Source: Sipunculus nudus
Taxonomy: Eukaryota; Annelida; Sipuncula; Golfingiida; Sipunculidae
Direction: 5' to 3'
Length of the DNA: 64,000 nt
Assembly: GCA_026874595.1 (NCBI GenBank)
Contig: CM049309.1
Span: forward strand, 45,724,079 to 45,788,078
Below, piece by piece: positions 36,197-43,575 of this stretch (its first letter is position 1; each line of letters begins with the position of its first letter). The position numbers and the translations under genes were made by a program. Below the pieces are notes generated by a model. The model was not told where the DNA came from and made no database searches. It saw only the letters and a program-made list of their open reading frames with translations.

Positions 36197-39100
36197 CATC
36201 CTTATACTTGCTTATACTTTGATCTGTTAATTATCTTTCAAAGGAACATCAAAGCATAACAGTGGTCGGTGACTCGTGACTTAGACTTGTTGCGATATCA
36301 GGGGTGTCAAACACGATCACAGTTGATGAGCAGGTGATGAGCAGTAACTCAACAGTACAAACTCATTAGTCATTTCATAGGAAAAACTTGTGTTCACTTA
36401 AATAAACATATTTCGGAGGCTGTGGGTATGTAATCTCTGCCAAAATTACCCCTGCACTATTCAGTCTGTGATAAAGTAGTGTTCACACAACATGCACAGA
36501 AAGCGAAAACGACCTCAGCAACCCGATTGGCCTAGCGGTACTTGCAAGCAGGACTGCCAGGAACAAACAGTATACTGTGACCAGAGCATTCAGTGGTTTC
36601 ACGCGAGATGCGAGGGACTCACCGTCAGAAAGCTTGCAGAATTGTCATCGGAAACAGCTGCATATTATTGCCACAGATGCTCTCTTGGCAACGATGGCAG
36701 ATTCGATTTCTCAAGAAGTCTCCAGCGCCTACACAAGGTCACCCGCAGGAAGATCCCAGATCTGTATTCCCGAGCAACAGTAGAAGGCATTATGATCAAC
36801 AGCAACTATACTTTCAAGACCGATGAATATGTCCGGCCTTTACTGTTTCCTGATCACGACGCCAAAGCCATTATTTCAAGATGCAGTGCATTCGGATATA
36901 GAGTTCCTGGAGAGCCGATATCCGTATCAGGAGACGGAAACTGTTTGTTCAATGCCACATCAGTTTACTTGACAGGAAATGAGACTTCAGCCACTGAACT
37001 TCGTGTCCGCTCTGCTGTTGAGATGGCCTGGAATTTTAATGAGTTACAAAACGTATCAAGGGTTGGGGATATTTCCAGCTTTTCTCCGACCTACGATAAC
37101 GCATTCAAGGACTGCTATACGGAAGGCGGTTATTCCTCGGCCTGGACCATCCAAGCGCTTGCCAATGTGATTTCACGCCCGCGATACGTCATCGACATCA
37201 CAGAAATGTCAGGAAATACAGTGCACAGAAACGAATGTCTTTCCCGGATGACTGTGGTGCCAGGACAGGCTCGAAGGGCACAACGACCAGAACCACTTTC
37301 ATCTTAACACCAGAGAATACCCTGAAAACAGTAAATTCGAAGGATGGTGTGTACTGCGTCTGGAAGAAACACAGCAAAAAGATCTCCTGGGTGCCATTGG
37401 ATCCTCAGCCTAGTGCCGACCGCATTATTAAAATGCATCGATACTACACCTGTTTGGCAGCGAAATCCTCATTCAAGAAAAGAGTGACATGGCTGGAATT
37501 ACCAGACGACTACAGTCAAGTACCAGCTGTAGCGATGGTGGAGTATATTGGGATACAGGGAACCACTACTGCACCTCACGGGAACGCCAAAGGTCCAGCA
37601 AATCCCTACATTCGGACTGACCCGGACGTTATCAGCAATATCAAGGCAGCCGCCGCAAAAGATCCCCCGAAACTGGCATACAAACGCTTACTGGACGAGG
37701 CCGAAGACAGCTTGTGCCATCCTCATAATTGGAAACAGGTGAAAAACGCGAGAGCAGCCAAACAAAAAAACACGCACCAGCACCAGGGAGTAATATTGCC
37801 GATGACGTGCTACAGGTTTTCAGCATGTTGAACAGTCATCCATTCGTGCAAGAAATAGTACATTCTAAAGGTAAACCCCCTTGTGTGATCCTCTACTTAG
37901 AAGAACAGATGGCCGACTTACGTTCGTTTCTCCAGTCTGCTTCAGATCACGTCGTAGGAATCGATCGAACTTTCAATCTGGGAGCATATTATGTGACATC
38001 TCTTGTCTACAAAAACGTGAAAGTCATGCGGAGCGACACTAAAGAAAATCCAGTAATGATGGGCCCGTTGTATCTCCACAGGGACGGCTCGTATGATGCG
38101 TATCATCCGTTTTTGGCCCATATCAAACGGAAGATCGACTGTAACATCAAGGCAACAGAACTGCGATTAGGGAGCGATGAAGAGAAGGCGATAACGAAGG
38201 CGATCGAAAGTGTATTCCCAGGCTCAACCCGTTACTTGTGCACCAAGCATTTGAAGGATAACGTTGTACGCTATCTTCAAGATAAAGTCGGGGCGAACAG
38301 CAAAGACAGGGTAGAAATTACACAAGATATATTCGGTGCTCAAGGAATCGCGGCCGCGAATGACACATTCACGTTCGAGGAAAGGGCTTACAGGTTGGAG
38401 ACCACATGCCAGCAGTACCCCACGTTTTTGAATTACTTCAAGGAAAGGCTCAAGCCAATCCTCCTGGAACATGTGAACAAGCCCCACAGCAAAGATGCCC
38501 ACAAGAAATTATGGACCAACAATAACTCCGAGTCCATGAATCACCAAATGAAACTTGCAGTCGAGTGGAAATCGCAGAGGTTGCCTGACTTGATAGAAGC
38601 GATGTATGGCGAAGTCAAGCTGCAAATGTTGAATCTACGATGATGCCTCCATGGACTTGGCGACTACGTGCTGGACACTCGATTTCACAAGTTCTTCATG
38701 GCTAACCAAAAATGGCGCAGTTTATCGGAAGATGACAAAGTCCATCATTTCAAACGCTTCATGCAGTGCACGTCCACCAAGCAAGCCCCAGCTACCATCA
38801 AGGCCACGAAAGTCGATTTCTGCATTCCGAAAGTTGCATCAACCGCGCGGAAACCAGGACAACGCAAACGTGTAAGATCAGAAAGAACCTCTCCTCGATA
38901 ATGTTATGGATTTTTTAATGACTGATATTGACATGTCTTTGTATCATCTACATATGTGTAATGAAAGGACATTTCATTTAGATATAGACCCATCTGGATA
39001 TGTATATATTGTATATTTTTTTATAGTCTCTCCTTGTTTTAATGCCTTTGTGGACTCATAGGTAACATTATCTACATGAATGTAGTTGTACCTAACTGAC

Positions 39101-41339
39101 AGTACAAACTGTTACAAGATAATATCACAATATAATAAACAGTTTATATTTAGTGGTGCTGATATATAAAAGCGGACCAAAAACAACGCAGTATATATTG
39201 AATATATATTATTTCTTATTTGAATTCTTCCTTGATTTTAGTGAATACTTACGTTTTAATTTTCTGGCTGGTTAAGATAATTTTCTTGTGAAAAGTAACA
39301 TGTGAGCGTGACCGTAGTTTTATTTTGTTCTAAGGCTATATAAGTGCTATAAAGTGGTATTTTATTGACCCTATATATATTTTTTAGAGGGAGACTTTTA
39401 GTTTTAGTATCATATAAAGTTACGTGGTGTGAACATAAATAAAACGTTAAGATGTCTACAGTTTTTTTATGAGGAATGGGCAACATACTGATGGCGGATT
39501 TTCATGCTTTAATAAGAAAAAACTAAATGACTTGTTTTGCCACTATCTCGGATGCAACGTAATTCAATTGTATACAAATGCTGCTATTATATCAAATGTA
39601 TAATAAAAGAAGAAAAAAGTTTGAACAAACATTGTTGTGTTGTATTGTACATGAATGAATATGAATATTGTAGGCCTACATTATATACTTTTATATGAGT
39701 TTTAAAACATAAAAACTAAAATTTAGAAAAAGTCCTTTGCCTCAAAGTACTGTGCGTATTTATTGTCCTTTCTCCCATAATTCCCATAATACCCATAAGA
39801 ATGGTATTTCTTGGACGAAATAACAAAACGGCAGCGGATTTCAGAATTAAAAATCTTAAATATAGTATTGATCATTTTCAATATTCGTGATATTTGTTAT
39901 CTTAACTAAATTGAAATAATGAAATGCGACCCAGATACATAGTTTTCCCTATTAATTATTTTTAATATTTGTGATATTTGTTATCTTAACTAATTTAAAA
40001 TAGGGCCTAATGAAAGGAGACCCAAATGCTTAGTTTTCCCACCATGTTCCCGGTAAAAAGTTTGATATGTTTAGCAACCGCCAGGGGGCAGCATATGCGA
40101 GCCATGAATGGCTGCCTTGATCGTCAGTGAACACATCATGGGACGAAACCCTCCTTTATCACAAGTTTTCCTCGGGATTTTCAGTCCAAACATCATATAT
40201 ATAATCAACATTTAATGATTCATCAAAGTGACTCAAAATTAAACTTTAACATTGAGGATAAATAGGTGTTTCGTGGTGTTTCGTCTCGGGTACCCAAAAC
40301 ACCGGTGTTTTGGGTGTTTAGACCGACCGCAGATGTTCTACGACAAAATACAATACAACTAATTGTACATTATGATGCTACATTATTTTTCAACACATTT
40401 ACAGCAATTTTACAAAACGAGGTATAGGTTCATCTTTTTATTTTGTTAATTATTATTAATAAAAATGAGCACAAACGATAATAAGAGACATCTTAAGGTT
40501 AACTGGATATGTTGTTTATGTTTGTTGTTTAAATGATGCCTGGGGAAATTCTTTAAATACGGACTTGCTGTTTCTGTACATGACTGCATGCGTTAGAATA
40601 AGTCTTTTTTTAACCTGCCTTTAAATAAGATTTTTAGTCAAACACGCTGTATTATATATGAGTGTAAGCGCGAAACAAGTATATGTTTCCGTACGTGTTG
40701 TTACACGCTTAATTTATGAGGTTAGCATAATAAATATGTCTTCATATATCTAAAGAACTAAGTACTTACCTTTACAAAATATAACTTCAAACACTTCATG
40801 AGAACACGTTAAACAATCTAAAGAGTGGTTATAAATAATCAAAAGTACCAAGACGCTTGTCAGATTAAAGGCTTTTTCCATCTTTCACCATTGATCCGGT
40901 TAATATTTTGTGCTGGTACATAGGAAATTCATGTGAATATGTTTATGGTATCAGTTCGAGGCAGTGCGTTCGTGTCCTACTATGCAATGTGAGGCATCAA
41001 CGAAAGCCAACATGATGGAATATACTTATGGTTACTTTATGGTTACGTTTACTTATGTTTACGTTTTCATAGCAGTATAGGTTTTTATAAAACAATTTTA
41101 TGGGCTCATCAAGAGGGTGCCGCATGGGGGTCCCATCCGACTTTACATGTAAAAATAATAATATGAAAGTAAGGTGTTTTTAAATATTAAATCAATATCA
41201 GTCATGTTTACATAACTGTCATCTTCAGGTAACACTTGTCATCTAAAATTGTCATCTGGGATAGTTAAAAATTAGGATAATGAATCATGCATATGTATGT
41301 TTGTATGTATGTATGTATATATGTATGTTTGTATGTATG

Positions 41340-41397
<58 letters not shown>

Positions 41398-42144
41398 GGG
41401 TTCGAAATAAAAGGAATTCGGCAGGATAGAATCGTTACAGGCCCTCCAAGAATTTTTTATTGGACTCATGGCTTTTTAAATCCAAGACTGGTGGCTGAAA
41501 AAAAGGCGGTCGGGGCGACTAGTTGGGAACTTTTGGCATATAAACTGTTATGGACAAATTAGAACAAATCAAGGGCCCGTCACACAGCCAAATACAACCG
41601 GCCTAGACATGCAGGTGACGACCACATGCGACCTGAGGTATGATATGTGGTATAGTCTGATGTATAGTCGGAGGCATATAGGCTTTGGAAAAGGGGGATC
41701 TGATTTGGAATAGAACGGTCTGTTTTGGAATATAAAAAAAGAATTGTTCAATGTGTAATTATATATGACTGTCAGTTTTCTGTTAATTCTTCATGGAAAT
41801 ATTTATTTGATAGTTACAACTTAAACTACATGTAGGTTTAAAAATGGTATATCCTTTGTCTCTCAGTAGGCATATATATTTGTTTCGTGCTTCATACCAT
41901 GCCTGCACGCCTATGGTTTTAAGTAAAATAAAAAAAAGCAGCAAGACGGATCTGAATTTTTATTAATTTTGAAGAAGACTATATAAGGGTACAAATATTA
42001 TCAATTTGGCACACATTATTCTGTAAATTCAATGTTTGATAATTGGTAATTTTTGTGTGTGGTGCAGAATGTGACTAAAAGTAAAAAATACTGCATTGAA
42101 AATATCCCTCAATCTCAATACACTTGCAGAATGCACCCACACTT

Positions 42145-42195
<51 letters not shown>

Positions 42196-43042
42196 CCCCT
42201 CCCCCACCCCCGTCAGAATGCACAAGCCCCCCCCCCTTTTAAAAATGCTCAAAAACCTGTGGGTCTTAATTTGGCATAATACAGGACCAATCTCAGTTCA
42301 CAGATTAATACAGTTCACCATGAAGGTTTTGTTAAGTATAATCTGGATCAGATTTCTTTAATTGTATTCGGTTTCGCTCGATGATAAAACTGAGGGACCA
42401 TTCCTTAACCCATTTCGATTTAAGATTAAAATAATAAATAATATAATATTCTAAATGTATCATTTATAAATATATATTATTAGTGGTGTGCCAATTAATC
42501 GGTTATATCGATGATTGATCGTTTTCTTTCAAATCGATTAAATCGATTGCACTTGACATAATCGATCACAAACGATTATGAATGCACATCCAAAGAAGAC
42601 GTATAGATTAATAATCGATCATGGGTCGGTTTTTATCTTTCAATCATCAAATATAATTTTACAACCGATTCCTACCACTAATAGTAATAAATATATCGCA
42701 ATTTATCATTAGCTGTGCACAAGCTTCATAATTTATATTTACAGTTGCCCGAGCACGGTCACAGTCTTCAGATATCTTTACCGCCTCCTTTAAAAGTGCA
42801 AGAGATAAATAGGTTTTTTCAATTTAATTTATTTTCCATTTCGAAACCTCTGTTTATATAGTGATTTGAGCACAGACAAATTTTGCTACCTACTGGTCAA
42901 GATCTCTGGAGACGATATTTCCTTGAGGGGCATAGTTCCATTCTCTCTCCACGGCACCGATATAGTAGGTTCTGTCTATAGCCTGCGTCAGCACCAGCCC
43001 AGCCAGCAAAAAACAGCAACAGAACAGGGTTCGTGTCCCCAT
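8469..43042 (-). CDS. HEPH-like: Hephaestin/ceruloplasmin-like multicopper ferroxidase, 13 coding exons (whole gene)
   Basis: Thirteen exons with GT/AG borders and matching phases give 3,291 coding bases including the stop (1,096 residues); human hephaestin is about 1,158 and ceruloplasmin about 1,065. Exons, 5' to 3': 42894-43042, 26392-26636, 21298-21510, 19691-20018, 18450-18556, 17545-17686, 15933-16201, 14989-15185, 14373-14523, 12062-12274, 11170-11386, 10019-10653, 8469-8893. A signal peptide (about 1-21) leads six cupredoxin domains. Trinuclear-cluster histidines are complete: H120/H122 and H180/H182 in domain 1, H993/H995 and H1035/H1037 in domain 6. Type 1 copper sets are H297-C340-H345-M350 (domain 2), H635-C678-H683-M688 (domain 4) and H990-C1036-H1041-M1046 (domain 6). 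Residues about 1073-1095 form a membrane segment, pointing to hephaestin rather than soluble ceruloplasmin. The family oxidises Fe(II) to Fe(III) using O2 during iron export; that activity is inferred here. Introns hold large repeats and transposons. The 3' end may extend further, because a strong donor overlaps the stop. Confidence 0.93.
10019..10653 (-). CDS. HEPH-like: Ferroxidase exon 12: most of domain 5 and start of domain 6
   Basis: The largest exon (635 bases). The acceptor is TTTCTCAG. It encodes YRKALYREYTDATFTQ, MHPHMLLYNKENEG, PGQTRVYTWDVPARSGPG, ITSLYYSHVDSVKDSNSG and LLFTIFDENESHYLTEN, and ends SNQMN in phase 1 at AACG|GTAGGT. RSGPGTND-ACI-YYSHVD is characteristic of hephaestin/ceruloplasmin domain 5. 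Exon fusion here contrasts with the split exons of domains 1 and 3. Intron 12 (8,894-10,018) is AT-rich with no feature seen. Confidence 0.93.
11170..11386 (-). CDS. HEPH-like: Ferroxidase exon 11: end of domain 4, start of domain 5
   Basis: Found from conserved residues and splice sites. The acceptor is TGAATTAG and the donor AATAG|GTGAGT. It encodes EWAIVCRTNSHLNRGMAAKY, where C678, H683 and M688 complete the domain 4 type 1 site. A Lys/Gln-rich linker follows, then RVMYIAAVEEAWNYAPSD, the first strand of domain 5. Intron 11 (10,654-11,169) holds nothing I recognise. Confidence 0.9.
11724..12014 (+). mobile_element. tRNA-derived SINE, copy 1 (ferroxidase intron 10)
   Basis: The head starts GGAGCATGGTAGTATAACAG and has a B-box-like TTGTTCGAATCCCGTAGCC. 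The body contains TTGAGCAACGTTTCAGC, TATGTCTACC, ATGGCACGCCCTAGC, GCTCCCCAGGGAGC and AAAGTCTTCTGATCCAG. The same blocks occur in the same order, reverse complemented, at 61,709-61,993. The insertion lies antisense to the ferroxidase gene and about 50 bases from the exon 10 donor. Confidence 0.85.
12062..12274 (-). CDS. HEPH-like: Ferroxidase exon 10: domain 4, first type 1 His
   Basis: Acceptor CGTTTCAG. It encodes INGFMFNSVPALDMCVNDL, VSWHFLGVGSEHDLHPVKFHG and VYMEPDNPG. H635 is the type 1 copper ligand. It ends in phase 1 at CCCAG|GTATGT. A tRNA-derived SINE begins within about 50 bases downstream in intron 10 (11,387-12,061). Confidence 0.92.
12418..14220 (+). mobile_element. LINE fragment with broken apurinic endonuclease domain (ferroxidase intron 9)
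   Basis: The part from 12,788 has RMRVGTWNVRTLMQ, the start of an APE-type endonuclease as in RTE-like LINEs (often annotated craniofacial development protein 2-like). A frame change near 13,240 leads to VGYAPTE, LVGDYNERVGRD, GLMNDNGQRLLD and TRAQIDHVMI. Past a stop at 13,764, further pieces (NRDHELLVGTIKVRL, DTSKLKD) continue to about 13,970. No reverse transcriptase follows; the similarity fades near 14,220. The upstream GC-richer part from 12,418 may be the element's 5' UTR. The fragment is degenerate and antisense to the host gene. Confidence 0.75.
13237..13767 (+). pseudogene. LINE endonuclease domain remnant
   Basis: The best-preserved frame of the LINE. Motifs of the APE/exonuclease III fold are recognisable: TVIVGYAPTE, FLVGDYNERVG (equivalent of GDFN) and QIDHVMI (equivalent of the xDHxxV motif). 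The N-terminal WNVRTL catalytic strand lies in a different frame upstream at about 13,081-13,100, so the domain cannot be made as one protein. Confidence 0.75.
14373..14523 (-). CDS. HEPH-like: Ferroxidase exon 9: start of cupredoxin domain 4
   Basis: Acceptor TGTTGTAG, phase 0. It encodes RRMDREFILLFTKTREYA, then NYNVETHCSDAAMIKKNKK and a basic linker ending STLP. REF-LLFT is the usual opening of an even-numbered domain, but the acidic DENxSWY stretch is replaced by TKTREYASPFF, so this loop diverges. The donor is CCTA|GTAACG, phase 1. Intron 9 holds an antisense LINE fragment. Confidence 0.88.
14989..15185 (-). CDS. HEPH-like: Ferroxidase exon 8: domain 3 C-terminal half
   Basis: Acceptor TTTTATCAG. 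The peptide runs DQYGVAPGQTRIYDWFV, CLTYMYYSARHVTDIYAG and LVGPLLVCKPGTLDGNSEQ. It ends in phase 0 at GAGCAG|GTATAG, followed at once by an in-frame stop in the intron. The YYSAR motif replaces YHSH, again consistent with a structural, copper-free domain. Confidence 0.92.
15280..15580 (+). repeat. Dispersed repeat, copy 2 (ferroxidase intron 7)
   Basis: It begins CTGCCAGGAGGGTATGCGAT, then has a GTGTGTGTG stretch, GTGAAATTTTCAGGAC, GGGAATGGGTTGAGGAAGAA and GATTTAGGAACGTCACC. Its 3' half matches 285-440. The wording resembles short repeats that I recall as common in molluscs; that family placement is memory, not a search. Confidence 0.5.
15933..16201 (-). CDS. HEPH-like: Ferroxidase exon 7: cupredoxin domain 3
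   Basis: Acceptor TTCTCTGTCAG. The peptide has GYRKALFRQYTDGSFTT, GFLGPVIRAEVGDNIRVHFRN and SIQARGVYYDKNNEG. The HPHG position reads QARG, so this domain carries no copper site, as usual for domain 3. It ends in phase 1 at ACAG|GTCAGA. Intron 7 (15,186-15,932) contains part of a dispersed repeat at about 15,280-15,580. Confidence 0.92.
17545..17686 (-). CDS. HEPH-like: Ferroxidase exon 6: end of domain 2, start of domain 3
   Basis: Begins GGMQAFFDVSDCYD, where M350 is the fourth type 1 ligand, and continues EREYFIAADEVDWNYVPTGA, the opening strand of domain 3. It ends in phase 2 at ACTAA|GTATAT. Its acceptor (CTCTTTAACAG) sits at the very end of a TTAA-flanked MITE that fills most of intron 5. 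Intron 6 (16,202-17,544) is AT-rich with no feature I can name. Confidence 0.92.
17687..18180 (+). mobile_element. TTAA-type MITE, copy A (ferroxidase intron 5)
   Basis: Runs from GTTAAAGAGACATTAAGGAG to AAGGTCCCTTAAAC. The interior matches copy B: TTCTTTCACGCTATCAGTTC, CACCCCAGTAAAGTGTCAGT, TTAAACACCTTGTTAT, GGTAAACACAGTCCATGTG and CGCGTGACCGGAGGTCC. Its left end touches exon 6: the minus-strand run before the CAG acceptor is the element's terminal repeat. Confidence 0.8.
18450..18556 (-). CDS. HEPH-like: Ferroxidase exon 5: domain 2 Cys/His copper ligands
   Basis: A short 107-base exon found from conserved residues and splice sites. The acceptor is ATCCGCAG and the donor GAAG|GTTAAT. It encodes RDYNVLFPGDFETTLMEADT then PGRWLLQCPVVDHYE. 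C340 and H345 are type 1 copper ligands. The positions flanking Cys are Gln and Pro rather than His, as expected for a domain that does not form the trinuclear cluster. Confidence 0.9.
19691..20018 (-). CDS. HEPH-like: Ferroxidase exon 4: cupredoxin domain 2, first type 1 His
   Basis: Starts after TTTACAG, completing CKPG|VLSPDEND. It contains LLFKVFDENLSWYIDDN, ESNRKHGINGYLYG and GHEIDMHAAVFHG, where H297 is the domain 2 type 1 copper ligand. It ends in phase 2 at CACAG|GTAAAT. Intron 4 (18,557-19,690) shows only AT-rich sequence, with no repeat or gene I can identify. Confidence 0.92.
20743..21232 (+). mobile_element. TTAA-type MITE, copy B (ferroxidase intron 3)
   Basis: Ends TTTAAAGGGACATTATCAGG and ATGGGCCCCTTTAA form imperfect inverted repeats next to TTAA, the target duplicated by piggyBac-type transposases. 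It is about 490 bp with no coding capacity. It is the same family as 17,687-18,180 and 56,398-56,899. Confidence 0.8.
21298..21510 (-). CDS. HEPH-like: Ferroxidase exon 3: domain 1 C-terminal half with YHSH motif
   Basis: Phase 1 acceptor TTCGAACAG at 21511. The peptide begins AFYQDGTSGADKLDDW and contains WTYHSHIETERD, where H180 and H182 are cluster ligands, then SGLVGSLHTCKPG. It ends at CAG|GTACAA in phase 1. The EGA-YxDGTSG join across intron 2 is the family norm, so exon 2 splices directly here across the minisatellite. Intron 3 (20,019-21,297) holds a TTAA-flanked MITE and otherwise AT-rich sequence with nothing else I recognise. Confidence 0.92.
21838..26410. repeat. 59-bp minisatellite derived from ferroxidase exon 2 and its splice donor
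   Basis: About 77 tandem copies of a 59-bp unit fill intron 2. On the minus strand each unit reads GGTGTGCAGTACGAAAAGG, GGCACGAAGGTAATATG, then an ACACACAC-rich spacer. The first ~30 bases match the end of exon 2 (codons for HGVQYEKGHE), and GAAG|GTAATATG is its donor. The real exon 2 terminus is the last member of the array at 26,392-26,425. Units vary by point changes and by a GAGTGTGGCTTACATATT variant. Two ~2-kb blocks are near copies: positions 22,793 to 23,524 recur 2,104 bases downstream. Frames through the array are artefacts of the repeat. Confidence 0.95.
26392..26636 (-). CDS. HEPH-like: Ferroxidase exon 2: domain 1 core with HPHG copper motif
   Basis: The acceptor CGTAG lies just above 26636, and CA|G joins exon 1 to give HAETFIMN, then RRYKKVLYREFTDGTF and MHPHGVQYEKGHEG. 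H120 and H122 of HPHG are trinuclear-cluster ligands. The exon ends in phase 1 at GAAG|GTAATA. The last ~30 coding bases and this donor are the seed sequence of the 59-bp minisatellite that fills the intron immediately downstream. Only the first donor gives an open frame, because reading through hits TAA three codons later. Confidence 0.93.
26748..34690. repeat. 32-bp satellite array with higher-order structure (ferroxidase intron 1)
   Basis: About 248 copies of a 32-bp unit of the form GATGTAATGGCTGCCTACC followed by GATGGACYAAACC. There are no unique spacers. Rare variants recur at exact multiples of 32: the GGCGCC variant sits at 29,098, 30,154, 31,114, 32,170 and 33,898, and the GCATACCGTTGG variant at 28,430, 29,486, 31,502 and 33,230. 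The left edge is more diverged than the centre, as expected for an array growing by unequal exchange of multi-unit blocks. Confidence 0.97.
34691..35288. other. Intron sequence between satellite and transposon
   Basis: AT-rich flank with a T11 run near 34,770 and two similar phrases around GCATTATTGCACCACTTGG and GCATTATTGAACCACTTGTG at about 34,880-34,930. I see no coding or RNA feature. Confidence 0.5.
35289..35297. other. 9-bp target-site duplication, left copy
   Basis: CAGATGTTC directly precedes the left inverted repeat and recurs at 40,330-40,338 directly after the right one. Nine-base duplications are the hallmark of Mutator-like transposition. Confidence 0.92.
35298..35348 (+). repeat. 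Left terminal inverted repeat of the MULE
   Basis: 51 bp, matching the reverse complement of 40,279-40,329 at 49 positions. It opens GGGTCGGTCTAAACA and closes GAGACGAAA. A perfect 22-bp palindrome lies inside it (half-site CCCAAAACACC, 35,313-35,334). Confidence 0.95.
35513..36200. repeat. CT- and TA-microsatellite cluster inside the MULE
   Basis: (CT)n at 35,513-35,562, (TA)n at 35,651-35,694 and 35,840-35,880, with CTCT-rich sequence between. The phrase TCCTTATACTTCCATGATAT, or a close variant, recurs about every 75 bases from 35,990. The open frame through it (Tyr/Ile and Leu/Ser runs) is not a gene. Confidence 0.9.
36492..37307 (+). pseudogene. MULE-encoded protein, N-terminal part: PHD-like finger and OTU protease domain
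   Basis: Starts at an ATG with a basic MHRKRKRP N-terminus. Residues 18-63 form a PHD-like zinc finger: C18, C22, C29, the WFHARC block with H37 and C40, and C60-x2-C63. The usual fourth Cys is Ser32. Residues about 140-230 resemble an OTU cysteine protease: SGDGNCLFNATSVYL carries the D148-G-N-C151 catalytic signature, with RVRSAVEM following. OTU domains remove ubiquitin from proteins. The frame is lost near 37,240-37,300, before the expected catalytic His, and continues one base back in the next frame. Confidence 0.8.
37235..37831 (+). pseudogene. MULE-encoded protein, middle part
   Basis: Continues the protein in the -1 frame. TFILTPENTLKTVNS and VYCVWKKHSKKISWVPLDP are followed by RIIKMHRYYTCLA and a region ending HNWKQVKNARAAKQK. 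The last block looks like the linker that precedes MULE transposases. The frame is lost around the A7 run at about 37,765, consistent with a homopolymer indel. The first codons of this interval overlap the end of the previous frame and may not be part of the protein. Confidence 0.7.
37765..38901 (+). pseudogene. MULE transposase catalytic domain
   Basis: RNase H-fold DDE transposase of the MULE family. The first Asp is in VVGIDRTFNLGAYYVTSLVY (37,963), the second in LGSDEEKAITKA (38,176), and the Glu in NNNSESMNHQMK (38,530). The C/H motif TRYLCTKHLKDN (38,230 onward) is typical of MULEs. A TGA at 38,641-38,643 interrupts the frame, which then continues to 38,901 with YVLDTRFHKFFMANQKW and a basic Lys/Arg-rich tail. 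With the upstream shifts this copy cannot make a full protein, though all three catalytic acids survive. Confidence 0.88.
40279..40329 (-). repeat. Right terminal inverted repeat of the MULE
   Basis: Reverse complement of the left end with two mismatches, one of them at the outermost base. It contains the same 22-bp palindrome. Confidence 0.95.
40330..40338. other. 9-bp target-site duplication, right copy
   Basis: CAGATGTTC, identical to 35,289-35,297. The perfect match suggests the insertion is not ancient. Confidence 0.92.
41340..41394. repeat. (TA)n microsatellite
   Basis: A TA tract preceded by GTATGTATGTTTG units from about 41,290. Confidence 0.95.
42148..42191. repeat. (TA)n microsatellite
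   Basis: About 22 TA units followed by CGCCCCCTCCCCCACCCCC. Confidence 0.95.
42481..42680. mobile_element. Probable short non-autonomous DNA transposon (MITE)
   Basis: The left end TAGTGGTGTGCCAATTAATC and the right end, read on the other strand, TAGTGGTAGGAATCGGTT share TAGTGGT and an AATCGGTT block. The interior is rich in ATCGAT. I see no convincing target duplication, so family and exact ends are uncertain. Confidence 0.45.
42894..43042 (-). CDS. HEPH-like: Ferroxidase exon 1: signal peptide and start of cupredoxin domain 1
   Basis: The start ATG at 43042-43040 opens a typical signal peptide: MGTRTLF, then a Cys/Leu/Ala hydrophobic core ending near TQA at residue 21. The mature protein begins with RTYYIGAVEREWNYAP, the standard first strand of family domain 1. 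The exon ends in phase 2 before a GTAGGT donor at 42893. The next base beyond that donor would give an in-frame TAG, which fixes the exon end. The preceding intergenic sequence shows no clear TATA box, so the promoter is unassigned. Confidence 0.9.
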
Positions 43043-43575
43043 GGTCAGGGTTCGGAGGCTCAAGTTGCTGAACAGCCCCTGAATCTTCTACACATTTCAC
43101 CCGCGCTTTGGAGAGGAGGCGGACGGGGTGGTTGAGTATCTGAATTGCGTTGGCGGTATGATCGTTCTTGTACACTACTCTTAGTAATCGTTAATTTGAT
43201 AAAAGAGAAAAACCAAAGGCCACATTTATAAATCTTATTTCGTAAAAAAAATACAGATACCCGAAGAGAAAACCTGGGATTTAGATAAAGGAATATCGAC
43301 AAGAGGTCAACTTATCTATGATATAAGGTCATATATTATAAAGAAACAGTAAAAAAAGTTTTCAAGAGGAGTGGAAAAGATATGCGGACAATTATGATTT
43401 AAGACACCTAGACAACACTAGAGGTTGTAAATACATCATTATGGCTGAGTACCAGAACGTGAGAGCTATATATACCCTCTTTGTCATTGACTCCTTACAG
43501 AACCTAATATGTACGCCATTTATCATTATCGTCACGTTCCAGTGTAATAAATATAGTGGGTGTCCTGGTTTTCTA
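43043..43575. other. Upstream region of the ferroxidase gene
   Basis: It should hold the 5' UTR and promoter. A TATATATA run lies at about 43,470 on either strand, too far upstream to be a convincing TATA box. I assign no motif. Confidence 0.4.

Larger units (their letters stand above)
35298..40329 (+). mobile_element. Complete Mutator-like (MULE) DNA transposon with PHD-like, OTU and transposase coding regions
   Basis: A 5,032-bp element inserted in intron 1 of the ferroxidase gene and read in the opposite direction. The boundaries are certain: 51-bp inverted repeats and a 9-bp direct duplication CAGATGTTC. The interior starts with CT and TA microsatellites (35,513-36,200), then the coding block 36,492-38,901, then about 1.4 kb of AT-rich 3' sequence that holds two ~105-bp near copies (39,876-39,950 and 39,960-40,040). 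The coding block has two frame changes and one in-frame stop, so the copy looks inactive, while its ends are well preserved. Confidence 0.93.
40339..42480. other. Ferroxidase intron 1, transposon-distal part
   Basis: AT-rich. It contains TATG/TA microsatellites at 41,290-41,394 and a (TA)n tract at 42,148-42,191 followed by C-rich sequence. Short open frames cross these tracts and have no family resemblance. Confidence 0.5.

Noticed and set aside
42897-43175. 92-codon minus-strand frame overlapping ferroxidase exon 1
   Set aside because: It is the wrong frame of the exon; the signal-peptide frame starting at 43,042 joins correctly to exon 2.
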